Of a DNA stretch of 25,911 bases, positions 15,738 through 23,209 are shown piece by piece; positions within the stretch are counted from its first letter, which is position 1, and the number at the start of each line of letters is the position of its first letter. The stretch comes from an uncultured Roseburia sp. (lineage in GTDB: Bacteria > Bacillota > Clostridia > Lachnospirales > Lachnospiraceae): contig URJS01000028.1 of the NCBI GenBank assembly GCA_900548205.1, forward strand, positions 1-25,911. The letters run 5' to 3'. A program made the position numbers and the translations under genes. A model generated the notes under the pieces. The model was not told the origin of the DNA. It did not search any database and saw only the letters and a list, made by a program, of their open reading frames with translations.

Positions 15738-16376
15738 ATGGGAGCGGAGAAATTGCAGGCAGAAAACCTGTTAAGGGAACAGATAGAAAATCCGATGGTC
15801 CGGCTTCGCTATGCGTATGCGATAGATTTTATACAGGCAAGGCTTCGGCTGATCAATGCGGATTTAACGGAGCAAAACCACAGACAGCTGATAAGGAGTA
15901 TGTCCGCGCGGATCAAGGCGACAGAAAGTATCTGCAAGAAGCTGCAGAAAAAGAGGCATGCGGTGACGTTTGAGAACGCTGTTCTGGCATTGAACGATAT
16001 AGCCGGAATCCGCGTGGTGTGTTATTTTTGTGATGATATTTATCAGATTGCCGAGGCGCTGCAGAGCCAGTCTGATTTTCATATCATAAAGAAAAAGGAC
16101 TATGTGAAAAGTCCGAAGAAAAGCGGGTATCAGAGTGTCCATTTGATTGTAGGAGTTCCTGTCACCTATCAAAAGAAAACGGAAGAATGGCGTGTGGAGG
16201 TTCAGATCCGCTCATTTGCGATGGATTACTGGGCGGAGCTTGATGCGCAGATGTGCTACAAGAAGGATGCCGGTCAGCTGTTCCATGTGGAGCGTGAGAT
16301 CAAGGCATACTCGGATGTGATCGCGAAGGTTGATAATCAGATGCTTGAGCTGCGAAAGAGAACGGAAGGAATTTAG
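15738..16376 (+). CDS. small alarmone synthetase (RelA/SpoT-domain GTP pyrophosphokinase)
   Basis: 212 aa, the size of single-domain synthetases (RelQ/RelP type). It transfers pyrophosphate from ATP to GDP or GTP to make (p)ppGpp. Seen in the sequence: DIAGIRV (87-93, Mg2+ site), KSPKKSGYQSVHL (124-136, nucleotide binding) and EVQIRS with WAE (154-167). No HD hydrolase, TGS or ACT domain is present, so it should only synthesise. Only a poor ribosome site precedes the ATG at 15738, but an in-frame stop lies 22 bases upstream, so the start is well bounded. It follows the S-component gene by 118 bp and is probably an independent unit; a strong terminator follows directly. Confidence 0.9.
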   Translation: MGAEKLQAENLLREQIENPMVRLRYAYAIDFIQARLRLINADLTEQNHRQLIRSMSARIKATESICKKLQKKRHAVTFENAVLALNDIAGIRVVCYFCDDIYQIAEALQSQSDFHIIKKKDYVKSPKKSGYQSVHLIVGVPVTYQKKTEEWRVEVQIRSFAMDYWAELDAQMCYKKDAGQLFHVEREIKAYSDVIAKVDNQMLELRKRTEGI

Positions 16377-16435
16377 AAAATGCCCCTCGAATATTTGTCG
16401 CTTAGAAAAGATGACAAATATTTGAGGGGCATTTT
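16377..16435. terminator. bidirectional terminator
   Basis: A 23-bp inverted repeat (16377-16399 with 16413-16435) has one G.T pair, AAAA on the left and TTTT on the right. It ends the alarmone synthetase on the plus strand and the rhodanese gene on the minus strand. Confidence 0.92.
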
Positions 16436-16444
16436 AGCGGGATT

Positions 16445-16765
16445 TTAGGAATGCTTTGTGAGCGGTCCGCGGTAGGAGTTGATCCCTCCAATATCGATCA
16501 CATCCGAATAGCCTGATTTTTTTAGGGATCTCACTGCGTTTGCACTTCTTACACCGCTGAGACAATGGACATAAATGCGTTGGTTCTTGTCAGGGATCTG
16601 CATTTCTGCATCATCAATGGACTGCAGAGGGATATTGATGCTTCCGTCAATGTGATATTCACGGTATTCCTCTGTTGTCCTGACGTCTAACAGGACTGCG
16701 CCCTTCGTATTCTTCCATTCCTCTACACCCTGATTCATATCTTTTTTTCTGAATAATTCAAACAT
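16445..16765 (-). CDS. single-domain rhodanese-like sulfurtransferase
   Basis: 106 aa from the ATG at 16765, which has AGGAG nine bases upstream; the frame to 16807 adds residues without a ribosome site. One rhodanese domain is present: LLDVRTTEEYREYHIDGSINIP is typical, and the active-site loop is CLSGVRS with catalytic Cys68. It should carry persulfide sulfur or act in a sulfur relay in the cytoplasm. The YaaA and desulfoferrodoxin genes lie upstream on the same strand, suggesting a thiol/oxidative stress group. Confidence 0.92.
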   Translation of the reverse strand: MFELFRKKDMNQGVEEWKNTKGAVLLDVRTTEEYREYHIDGSINIPLQSIDDAEMQIPDKNQRIYVHCLSGVRSANAVRSLKKSGYSDVIDIGGINSYRGPLTKHS

Positions 16766-16853
16766 AAGCCTTACTCCTTTTATTTTATACAGATTTTTCT
16801 GTCTCATCCTAAGAGTAAGCTGTTTTCAGATAAAATTCCGTGATAAAGTTACA

Positions 16854-17603
16854 CTAGGTTGTTTTCCGTAAAAAGACATATTCCAGCGGCGAGGAATGTT
16901 CTTCGCTGTATTGGTAGTTCAGGCGGTTGAAATTTTTCACCTGTTCGCAGTCCTTGATCCGGTGCTCTGCCAGAAAGCGAACCATCTCACCTCTTGCCAT
17001 TTTCGCGTAGGTTCCCTTTTGAACGACCCTTCCGTCGGATAATTCTGCGAAAACACAGGTGATGAACACATCATTTGGCTGAAGATATTTTTCAATGCAT
17101 TTTGAGTATTCCTTCGACGCGAGATTGATGATCGTATGCGATCCATCGATTACTCCGCGGTACAGCTTATCCTGCCAGTAAGCGTACAAGTCGTTGGAGT
17201 CTCCGATTTTTGCCTTTGCCTGCATCTCAAGCCGGTATGGAACGATGCCGTCCATCGGTCTTAGCACGCCGTAAAATCCCGAAAGGATTCTGAGGTGTTC
17301 CTCAATATAAGCGAGCATTTCATGCTCAAAGACGGCAGGCGCCATGTACTGATATTGAATGCCTTCATAGGAAAGAATGGCGGGCGTAAGCTTCTGCGAA
17401 AGATTCCATGCCTGTACCCTTTCGTAGTTTTGCGCGGCGATCTTTTCATTGCAGCCCCACAGCTTTTTTAACTGGGCAAAGCTTTGCGCCTGCATCCACG
17501 TCTTGATCGTCTCTGCTTCTGCTAAGTACTGCGGCATGCCGGACGGCGCTAAGGAGTCGGTATTTACATTCATTTTTTTTGCAGGTGAAATAATAATTCT
17601 CAT
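16854..17603 (-). CDS. yaaA: peroxide stress protein YaaA (DUF328/UPF0246)
   Basis: 249 aa from the ATG at 17603, chosen because the family begins MRIIISPAKKM and a GGAG lies upstream; the longer frame adds an unrelated 23 residues. Conserved parts are the N-terminal SPAKKM, LSGFYGVLRPMDGI near the middle, YRLEMQAK, NLASKEYSK and the C-terminal F-RLNYQYSEEHSS. YaaA binds DNA and limits damage by intracellular iron under hydrogen peroxide stress in E. coli. Here it sits between rhodanese and desulfoferrodoxin on the same strand, consistent with an oxidative-stress role. Confidence 0.93.
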   Translation of the reverse strand: MRIIISPAKKMNVNTDSLAPSGMPQYLAEAETIKTWMQAQSFAQLKKLWGCNEKIAAQNYERVQAWNLSQKLTPAILSYEGIQYQYMAPAVFEHEMLAYIEEHLRILSGFYGVLRPMDGIVPYRLEMQAKAKIGDSNDLYAYWQDKLYRGVIDGSHTIINLASKEYSKCIEKYLQPNDVFITCVFAELSDGRVVQKGTYAKMARGEMVRFLAEHRIKDCEQVKNFNRLNYQYSEEHSSPLEYVFLRKTT

Positions 17604-17640
17604 TGGGGTTCTCTCCAAAATTCTTTTGTGCCGGTTTTGG

Positions 17641-17694
17641 CTGTGCTTTCGCACAGGCAGAAAGATAGCCAAGAAGCTTTGCTTCTTGGCTATC
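17641..17694 (-). terminator. tandem stem-loops after the desulfoferrodoxin gene
   Basis: A perfect 14-bp stem with a three-base loop (17664-17677 with 17681-17694) is followed on the minus strand by TTTCTG. A second stem, CTGTGC/GCACAG (17641-17656), comes next. The pair could partly terminate transcription before yaaA. Confidence 0.6.
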
Positions 17695-17707
17695 GCTGTT
17701 GTACGGA

Positions 17708-18079
17708 TTAGTTAGATTTCCACAAGCCGTGCAGGTTGCAGTATGCATATGCAGCAACATATTCGTCTCCGTCTGCTAATACGAACTCTGCCTTTGGCGC
17801 GTCTGTGCAGCTTAAGGTTACCTTCTGGCTGCCCTTCTTTGTCTCAATGGCGATCCAGCCAATGAAATGCTCCTCTGTCATCGGATGTTCTACCTCGCCG
17901 ACACATACAACGACTTTGTTTCCTTCAACGCAGGCAACCGGAACATGCTTCTCCTGTGCGCCGTCAGATGTACCCGGAACTAATTCTACCATCTTCGTAC
18001 CGCAGCACATGATCGGAATTCCTTTGTTTACTGCAAATTCAATGATATTTCCGCAACGCTCGCATACATAATATTTCAT
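17708..18079 (-). CDS. desulfoferrodoxin (superoxide reductase)
   Basis: 123 aa, usual length for a two-iron superoxide reductase. The N-terminal desulforedoxin centre has all four ligands (Cys6, Cys9, Cys25, Cys26). The catalytic iron site has EKH (Glu43, Lys44, His45), His65, His71, Cys114 and His117 in the CNLH motif. It reduces superoxide to hydrogen peroxide without making oxygen, using electrons from rubredoxin in the cytoplasm. The peroxide would then be dealt with by enzymes such as the rubrerythrin at 7089-7706. It has its own promoter with a palindrome between promoter and start. The start follows GAGAGG. Confidence 0.95.
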   Translation of the reverse strand: MKYYVCERCGNIIEFAVNKGIPIMCCGTKMVELVPGTSDGAQEKHVPVACVEGNKVVVCVGEVEHPMTEEHFIGWIAIETKKGSQKVTLSCTDAPKAEFVLADGDEYVAAYAYCNLHGLWKSN

Positions 18080-18108
18080 ATTTTTATACCTCTCTCTTTC
18101 AATATTAA

Positions 18109-18122
18109 AGTTTGTTCAAACT
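18109..18122. promoter_or_regulatory. palindromic operator candidate before the desulfoferrodoxin gene
   Basis: AGTTTG-TT-CAAACT is a perfect inverted repeat lying just downstream of the -10 on the minus strand, in a position to block transcription. It does not match the PerR, Rex or LexA consensus that I know. Confidence 0.4.
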
Positions 18123-18135
18123 ATTTACAATATAA

Positions 18136-18163
18136 ATTATAGGTGATTTCCGGCAGATGTCAA
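18136..18163 (-). promoter_or_regulatory. promoter of the desulfoferrodoxin gene
   Basis: On the minus strand, TTGACA (18158-18163) and TATAAT (18136-18141), both consensus, are separated by 16 bp. Confidence 0.8.
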
Positions 18164-18221
18164 TATGTTTCTTTCTTTTTCGGGTCAATTCTTACTTTTT
18201 TGCGGTAAAGTAACAAAGGAG

Positions 18222-18251
18222 TTCACTTACGGGGATACCCTATGTTATAAT
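18222..18251 (+). promoter_or_regulatory. probable promoter of the LytTR two-component genes
   Basis: TTCACT (18222-18227) and TATAAT (18246-18251) have an 18-bp spacer. This supports the response-regulator start at 18294 rather than an upstream one at 18165, which would be before the promoter. Confidence 0.6.
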
Positions 18252-18293
18252 GAAACGGCGACTGATAGGTATACAAATGGGGCGGGGAATCGA

Positions 18294-19004
18294 ATGATAC
18301 GGATTGCGATTTGCGATGATGAAAAGGATTGCCGGACAAGCCTGATGCAAGCTTGTGAACGCTATTGCAGAGAGCGTGAGCTGGAATGGGTATGTCTGGA
18401 GTATGAGACAGGTGAGGATTTGCTGGAGGCTTATGAGGCGGCAGATCTTTTGCTGCTCGATGTAGAGATGCACGGAATCGACGGGATTGGGGTGAAGGAT
18501 GTTCTTGGCAGCCGCCGCGGGGAGCTGCGGATCATTTTTGTGTCAGGTCATGAGGAGGCGATTTGCGATGCGTTTGGCAGGGGCGTTTATGGATTTTTAA
18601 AAAAGCCGCTTGCTTATGGGGAGCTTGAAAAAAAGCTGGATGCAGTGTTGTCAGATTTTCTGGAAACAGAATCGTATGTTACCTGTACCAATACAGGGTG
18701 TAAGAAAAATGTTTTGGTCAGCCGGATTTTGTACATACAGGCAAGTGGAAAATATACGAAGGTCTTTCTGACCGGGGCAGAGGAGTATGTATTTTCGGAT
18801 CGAAGCATCGGCAGTTGGAAGCAGGAGCTGAAAGCGGACGATTTTTGTATGTGCCATCGAAGCTATCTGGTGCATCTTGCTTATGTGAAAAGGCTGCAGC
18901 AGGAGGTATGGCTTTCGGATGGAAGCCGCCTGCCTATGAGCAGGCGCATGGAACGGGAATTGCGTGAGGCTTATCGGGAGTATGTCTGGAGAAAGGCGAG
19001 ATAA
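18294..19004 (+). CDS. LytTR-family response regulator (AgrA-type)
   Basis: 236 aa from the ATG at 18294 with a GGCGGGG site; an upstream extension would overlap the promoter. The receiver domain (1-120) has the acidic pocket Asp8/Asp9, phosphorylation site Asp56 (LLLLDVEM), Ser84 and Lys104, so it looks functional. The C-terminal part (about 130-235) is a LytTR DNA-binding domain, with the usual LYIQASGKYTKVFL and FCMCHRSYLVHL stretches. Such regulators bind paired direct repeats and often control peptide-signalling, bacteriocin or surface genes. The stop directly abuts the start of the sensor kinase. The repeat at 20431-20465 is a possible target. Confidence 0.93.
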   Translation: MIRIAICDDEKDCRTSLMQACERYCRERELEWVCLEYETGEDLLEAYEAADLLLLDVEMHGIDGIGVKDVLGSRRGELRIIFVSGHEEAICDAFGRGVYGFLKKPLAYGELEKKLDAVLSDFLETESYVTCTNTGCKKNVLVSRILYIQASGKYTKVFLTGAEEYVFSDRSIGSWKQELKADDFCMCHRSYLVHLAYVKRLQQEVWLSDGSRLPMSRRMERELREAYREYVWRKAR

Positions 19005-20276
19005 ATGGTATTGCATGTGCTGGGGGAGCTTGAAATTATTTTTTTCTTATGGGGAATCCTTCAAATGGAATTTTCAAGGAAAAGGAGCAGCTATCTGCGG
19101 GCGGCAGTTTTTTTCATGAGTGCGGAGCTGTTTTATCAGTTTTGTCCAAGTGAGAGCGTAGGGTTTTTTGTGGGCAGGATTTTTGGCTATCTGCTTGGCG
19201 TCTGTGCGCTATTTACAGGAAAATGCTTAAAAAAGCTGGTAAGATACTGGTTTGCCTGTTTTTATATTTCCATTTTTTATATACCCTTTGACATCATAAG
19301 CAGGCTGTCGGGGTGGGAGAAGTCGTATGTTTTTGTGAGTATCTCCACCTGCGTTATGATTTTTATGCTTGGATTGTGGATAAAAAGAAAATCTGAGTGG
19401 ACTGCGTGGATTATTTCGATTCCGGACGGCTACTATGTGCTTGGATTCGTCTGCACGTTTTGTGATGCAGGTATTCGGGCGTTTACAGAGGATATGCGTG
19501 TTTTGTGGAATCCGAAGGAGCAGATTTTTGTGGAAGTGTTGCAGTTTCTGGTAAGTGTCTTTTTATATACACTTGGTATTGCGGTTGCGTTTACGAATTT
19601 ATGGCGGAAGCAGTACAAAGAGGAATGTCTTTTAAAGGATGAATATCTTAGAATGTCAAGGGAGCATTATGAGGAACTTGCAAAGCACATGAGGGAGGTG
19701 CGGAGCATTCGTTATGATCTTGCTGCGCATATGCATGTGCTGGAAGCTTATATCGAAAAAGAGGAGTGGGAGAAAGCCAGAAATTATCTAAGGCAGATGA
19801 AGGAGCGCCAGAGCAGGCAATGCGGAATGAGGATTGACATAGGAAATGAGCTTGTGAATGCTGTGATAGCGGATCAGCTTGGAAAATATAAGGATAAGGT
19901 TTCAATTGTCTGTGAAGGAGCGCTGCCTAAGGAATTGGTGGTCACAGATTATGATCTGTGCACAATTTTTTCTAATCTACTTTCCAATGCGGCGGATGCC
20001 TGTCAGAGGCTTCAGACGGAAGAACAGACAATTTTTATGCAGATAAAAGCATTTCAGGAAAATCTGGTGATTGTGATAGAAAATCCGATTGAGTGGGAGG
20101 TGGAAACAAGGCAGCTTGGCAGGGAAGCGTTTGGGCTGGAGGAGCGCCGTCATGGCTATGGACTTTTAAATATAAGAAAGGCGGTAGATGCGTATGGAGG
20201 GGAATTGGAATTTTGTGCAGAGGAAGGGAGGTTTCAGGTAAGAATTCTGTTGTATAATGTTATCAAAGTGAGTTAG
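19005..20276 (+). CDS. GHKL sensor histidine kinase (AgrC-type) lacking the usual phospho-His
   Basis: 423 aa starting immediately after the response regulator's stop. The N-terminal half has about six hydrophobic segments (roughly 5-200), as in peptide-sensing AgrC-like kinases. The dimerisation helix carries RYDLAAH at 236-242, where related kinases have a His-Asp pair (RHD): the expected phospho-accepting His is Tyr237, encoded TAT at 19713-19715. The ATPase part is intact: N-box SNLLSNAADA with Asn324 and Asn328, and G-box HGYGLLN at 383-389. It may still bind ATP or act as a phosphatase, or His242 may serve. No AgrB/AgrD-type peptide genes are seen nearby. The signal sensed is unknown. 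Confidence 0.88.
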   Translation: MVLHVLGELEIIFFLWGILQMEFSRKRSSYLRAAVFFMSAELFYQFCPSESVGFFVGRIFGYLLGVCALFTGKCLKKLVRYWFACFYISIFYIPFDIISRLSGWEKSYVFVSISTCVMIFMLGLWIKRKSEWTAWIISIPDGYYVLGFVCTFCDAGIRAFTEDMRVLWNPKEQIFVEVLQFLVSVFLYTLGIAVAFTNLWRKQYKEECLLKDEYLRMSREHYEELAKHMREVRSIRYDLAAHMHVLEAYIEKEEWEKARNYLRQMKERQSRQCGMRIDIGNELVNAVIADQLGKYKDKVSIVCEGALPKELVVTDYDLCTIFSNLLSNAADACQRLQTEEQTIFMQIKAFQENLVIVIENPIEWEVETRQLGREAFGLEERRHGYGLLNIRKAVDAYGGELEFCAEEGRFQVRILLYNVIKVS

Positions 20277-20277
20277 G

Positions 20278-20319
20278 AAAAGCACACATTCGGTGGGGAT
20301 ATGTCGGATGTGTGCTTTT
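20278..20319 (+). terminator. terminator of the two-component operon
   Basis: AAAAGCACACAT (20278-20289) pairs perfectly with ATGTGTGCTTTT (20308-20319), ending in a T-run. Confidence 0.88.
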
Positions 20320-20430
20320 TGCTAACATAAGAGTATGGATCCTTGATTTTCATAAAATAAAAAATTTTACACGAATCGCGCTGCGGCAGGTGTAAAGTGA
20401 TTCTATGAGCATGTCCGGGTTTGCGGTAGG

Positions 20431-20465
20431 ATGACCGCTCGTTCCGAAAAATGACCGCTCGTTCC
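20431..20465 (+). promoter_or_regulatory. tandem 15-bp direct repeat, candidate LytTR-binding site
   Basis: ATGACCGCTCGTTCC is present twice without mismatch, at 20431-20445 and 20451-20465, so the copies are 20 bp apart, two helical turns. Regulators with LytTR domains bind pairs of direct repeats at about this spacing. The copies lie between the two-component operon and the small-protein cassette, so the adjacent regulator is the obvious candidate. A possible -10 (TATGGT, 20490-20495) follows 24 bases later. Binding is inference. Confidence 0.6.
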
Positions 20466-20481
20466 TTTTTGGAGGTATTTG

Positions 20482-20805
20482 GTGAATCGTTATGGTAGAG
20501 TGAAGGAGAAAGTGGCGGCAGCTATGAAGAAGAAAAAAGCTTTTACGTTTATATTATGTGTAACGATCGCTTTATTGCCTGCATGCGGCAAATGGAATGG
20601 TAGCGGGGAAAGTGTCGGCAAAGAAGTTGATTTTGATGCATTGCAGATAGAGGAATATACTTACCCAAAGGAATTTACGTTGGGGCAAAATCTTGAATCT
20701 GCAATTACGGAGCTTGCGCTGATGTTTGACTATTTAGAAAAATACGAGAAGAAAATGACGGTTTGCTGTCGAGGGAACAGGTTGAGTATATCCAATATTC
20801 TTTGA
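20482..20805 (+). pseudogene. lipoprotein of unknown function, N-terminal part (frameshifted gene)
   Basis: The GTG at 20482 has GGAGG six bases upstream; the ATG at 20524 (residue 15) is an alternative start that would place the signal peptide at the very N-terminus. The following sequence, KKKK, a hydrophobic core and LPAC with Cys35, is a lipoprotein signal, so the product is anchored outside the membrane. From about 20755 the frame gives nonsense and stops at 20805. Adding one A to AAAA at 20752-20755 continues into the next frame, giving about 216 residues in total. The family is not recognised. It is the first gene after the direct repeat. Confidence 0.65.
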
Positions 20806-21128
20806 CAAATGAGTTTGTTGATTTTAAGGGCAGCATGCTGGAAGAAGGACTTGACAGCTATGAGGGTTCCAGTGGATCTGGATTTGGAAAAATTATTTTT
20901 TACGAGGCAGAGCCGGAGGGAGAGAAGGTGAAGCTTACGGCAGAATTTGAACGAGGTATGGATGGATCGGAAAATATGCGGCGATACGAATTGGACATTG
21001 TGTTGATGAAAAATCCAAAAAGCTGTTTTGACGGGTATAGTATAGAGACTTTGGCATCAAAGGACATCACAACTGCGGAAGCAGGTGATGGGTTTGATTG
21101 GTGTATGAAGCAGTTTTGGAAAGGATAA
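20755..21128 (+). pseudogene. lipoprotein of unknown function, C-terminal part of the same gene
   Basis: The -1 frame from about 20755 continues the lipoprotein (the restored joint reads KKNDGLLSREQVEYIQYSL). The region is hydrophilic, with an acidic, glycine/serine-rich bit (EGSSGSGFG) in the middle and a C-terminal WCMKQFW. As it stands it has no start of its own except a poorly placed TTG at 20763, so it is unlikely to be made separately. The function is unknown. Confidence 0.6.
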
Positions 21129-21155
21129 ATTTGCAGTCAGGCAGGAGGTATAAAA

Positions 21156-21328
21156 ATGCCAAGAATAGCGGCGGCTTTTTGTTTTGCAATCGGATGTGTG
21201 TTATTGGCGGTTAGGCTGACAAGGCAAAAAATAAAGCCATAAAAGAGAAATCTAACACGATGCTGGGATATTTGGCGGCGGCATTTCAGTTTGCCGGACT
21301 TATGTTTTTACTGGCAGCATCCATTTAA
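21156..21328 (+). pseudogene. small two-helix membrane protein, frameshifted
   Basis: The ATG at 21156 has a perfect AGGAGG. The frame as written stops after 28 residues (21240). One A added to the six As at 21226-21231 would give a 57-aa protein: a first hydrophobic helix (AAAFCFAIGCVLLAV), a short basic loop (RQKNKAIKEK) and a second helix (YLAAAFQFAGLMFLLAA). This is too balanced to be chance, so a small membrane protein is very likely. No family is recognised. Confidence 0.6.
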
Positions 21329-21374
21329 GATCAAGGTGGAAATAGCCGGTTTTACATAGAGGAGGTGAAAATCT

Positions 21375-21545
21375 GTGCTGAAAAGAACAAAATGTTATTT
21401 AATCGGACTTTGGATCAGTATTTTCTGGTCTTCAAGATACTTTGTGATACATGGAATCAATGCTAAGAGCCTTTTGGCAGTCACAGCGATTCAGGTCTTA
21501 TATCATGCGTTGGTGCTTTTGCATCAGAGGCACAAATATGGATAG
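21375..21545 (+). CDS. small membrane protein (56 aa), GTG start
   Basis: The GTG at 21375 follows GGAGG by 9 bases. The product has two hydrophobic segments (about 8-25 and 33-50) separated by a short linker (HGINAKS) and a basic tail (HQRHKYG). It sits 46 bp after the previous small gene and 25 bp before the next, on the same strand. The function is unknown; it may be an immunity or regulatory peptide, but nothing in the sequence proves that. Confidence 0.6.
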   Translation: MLKRTKCYLIGLWISIFWSSRYFVIHGINAKSLLAVTAIQVLYHALVLLHQRHKYG

Positions 21546-21570
21546 GAAAGCGTAAAATTTTGGAGGAAAC

Positions 21571-21873
21571 ATGAACATATTGGTTCTTATGGTTTGTATT
21601 AGTTTTATTTTAGAATGTGTGATCGCACTCGTCTGGCTGGCAGTCAAGGAGGTAAAAGAAAGGCTTTCTTACCTGACAGTGTATTTTATGATTCCTATTT
21701 TGGGATTTTCGGAATTGGGTGCGATTTCATCCAACCGGGAGATCGATCAGGAAATGATTGGAACAATGTGTGGAGTTATTGCGATTACATATGCGGTATT
21801 TTGGGGGATTAGTATACTCATATTAGGCAACAAATTTCGTGATGCAAAGGAGCAAAGCAAATCGGATGATTGA
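21571..21873 (+). CDS. small membrane protein (100 aa)
   Basis: 100 aa with a GGAGG ribosome site. Three hydrophobic segments (about 3-25, 35-50 and 66-87) are separated by charged loops, and the C-terminal tail is charged (KFRDAKEQSKSDD). Not recognised. It is part of the same tightly packed plus-strand run. Confidence 0.75.
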   Translation: MNILVLMVCISFILECVIALVWLAVKEVKERLSYLTVYFMIPILGFSELGAISSNREIDQEMIGTMCGVIAITYAVFWGISILILGNKFRDAKEQSKSDD

Positions 21874-21917
21874 CACAATATGCAAGTGTGCAAGCTAGGG
21901 AAGCGGCGGGGCTTGTC

Positions 21918-22004
21918 ATGAATATGGATTTGCTGCTCCAAGGCAATAATGATACACAGACATTAAGTGTTTTTGGTGCTGGGCATCATCAGTCCACAAA
22001 ATAA
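21918..22004 (+). CDS. possible very small or relic gene
   Basis: A 28-codon frame begins at ATG 21918; the same frame is open upstream to about 21870 without a start. There is no clear ribosome site. The sequence is not membrane-like, unlike its neighbours. It may be a remnant of a longer gene or chance. Confidence 0.2.
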   Translation: MNMDLLLQGNNDTQTLSVFGAGHHQSTK

Positions 22005-22019
22005 TTGGGGAGAGGATAA

Positions 22020-22115
22020 ATGAAGAAATCAGGAAAAATATTGCTCATAGAATTGGCAGCAGTAGCAGTGTGTGCGATACTACTTTTTATGGTTGTAAAT
22101 AGAATTGGTTTATAG
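22020..22115 (+). CDS. single-helix membrane peptide (31 aa)
   Basis: The ATG at 22020 has a GGGGAGAGG site. The product has a basic start (MKKSGK) and one hydrophobic helix of about 20 residues, then NRIGL. It is tiny but well placed between other small membrane genes with good translation signals. The function is unknown; single-span peptides can be regulators or components of membrane complexes. Confidence 0.5.
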   Translation: MKKSGKILLIELAAVAVCAILLFMVVNRIGL

Positions 22116-22148
22116 CCATATAGCTTAACAAATGTGGAGGGGATAGCG

Positions 22149-22550
22149 TTGAAGAAAAAAGGGATATTTTTATGGGCAGTCATATTACCAATGTTGATTT
22201 CGATAGGAATTGATTGCTGGGTCGGGCTTCCCGATCAGTGGAATATCATATTGTATGTGATTTTATCTGGTATCAGTTCTTCCTTTTGGGGAAAATCAGC
22301 GAGGTGTGATAGGCCGTTAAACGTAAAAAATTTTTTGATGATCTGTAGTTTGCTTTTTATTTTTTCCATAGGCGGCTTGTTTGCTGTCGATCATATAGAC
22401 GGATTGATAAAAAGTGATATATTGGAAATGTTTTGTCAAATAGGGTTGAGCCTGCTTTGTGCTATTTCGGTTGTCATCATGATCAATGTGATCATCATTG
22501 AGAGGAACAAAAAAATAAAGGAGGGACATCAGAGCTATGAAGAAAAATAA
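22149..22550 (+). CDS. small multi-span membrane protein (133 aa), TTG start
   Basis: Starting at TTG 22149 with GGAGGGG six bases upstream gives 133 aa; a GTG 15 bases earlier has no ribosome site. Four hydrophobic segments are visible (roughly 5-22, 30-46, 60-80, 92-115), with a charged C-terminal tail. It is not recognised. Its 3' end overlaps the next gene by 14 bases, so they are co-expressed. Confidence 0.75.
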   Translation: MKKKGIFLWAVILPMLISIGIDCWVGLPDQWNIILYVILSGISSSFWGKSARCDRPLNVKNFLMICSLLFIFSIGGLFAVDHIDGLIKSDILEMFCQIGLSLLCAISVVIMINVIIIERNKKIKEGHQSYEEK

Positions 22551-23136
22551 CCGAAAAACGGTCATTATTATACTTGTGGTTTTGGTGGTTTTTGCAGCAA
22601 TGTTTCTGTTTTTGCGTTTGTCGGGAACTGCATTTACCGTCCGAGGTGTCTCAAAATATGAGAAATATTTTGGGGAAAATGGAGAGCATAGGAAAAGTGG
22701 ATTGACAGAGAGCGCTATTTTTCCAAAAAGCCTGCCACCCTCTGCAAAAGTGGAGAAGTTCGTATACCGCCACGAGGATTTGATGGATCCCAGTGACGCG
22801 GCAGTTCTTGTATACACATGCAGCAAAGAAGATTATGAGAAAGAACTGGCGCGGCTTACAGCACTTGGAGCAGAGCCGGGGAATATTTATGGTGTTTACG
22901 GCATTGCTGGTTTTCCTTATGAGGCGGTCGCCGCAGAGGCAGATGAGACAACAGGGGTGATTTATGCGATGACAGAGCCGGAAGCGTGTAGATTTATTTA
23001 TGTAGAAAATACGCATTGTAATTATTTTTCAGATATTCGCTATCCGTGGTATATCGGGAAAGAGTATCTGCCATCCGGTTATGATGCTATGCCAAGCAAT
23101 CCGGTTCGGGAAGCATTTGAAACGAATACAAACTAA
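22537..23136 (+). CDS. membrane-anchored extracellular protein of unknown function (199 aa)
   Basis: 199 aa with GGAGGG upstream. Residues 1-8 are basic, and about 9-27 form one hydrophobic helix without a lipobox, so it is probably anchored with the rest outside. The remaining domain is mixed alpha/beta in composition with many Tyr, Asp and Glu. It has few cysteines (one in YTCSKED and two near residues 150-160), so a disulfide is possible. It overlaps the 133-aa membrane gene. The function is unknown; it could be the partner of the multi-span protein. Confidence 0.75.
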   Translation: MKKNNRKTVIIILVVLVVFAAMFLFLRLSGTAFTVRGVSKYEKYFGENGEHRKSGLTESAIFPKSLPPSAKVEKFVYRHEDLMDPSDAAVLVYTCSKEDYEKELARLTALGAEPGNIYGVYGIAGFPYEAVAAEADETTGVIYAMTEPEACRFIYVENTHCNYFSDIRYPWYIGKEYLPSGYDAMPSNPVREAFETNTN

Positions 23137-23209
23137 TTGAGAAGGATGAGTTATCGGGAGAAGACAGGTGTAAAAATCTCCATCATAAAGGGAGAAAGAA
23201 GGTGGGAAC

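Noticed and set aside
18080..20481. AgrB/AgrD-type peptide pheromone genes beside the LytTR pair
   Set aside because: I searched both flanks and found no AgrB-like protease or short precursor peptide; the kinase's signal remains unknown.
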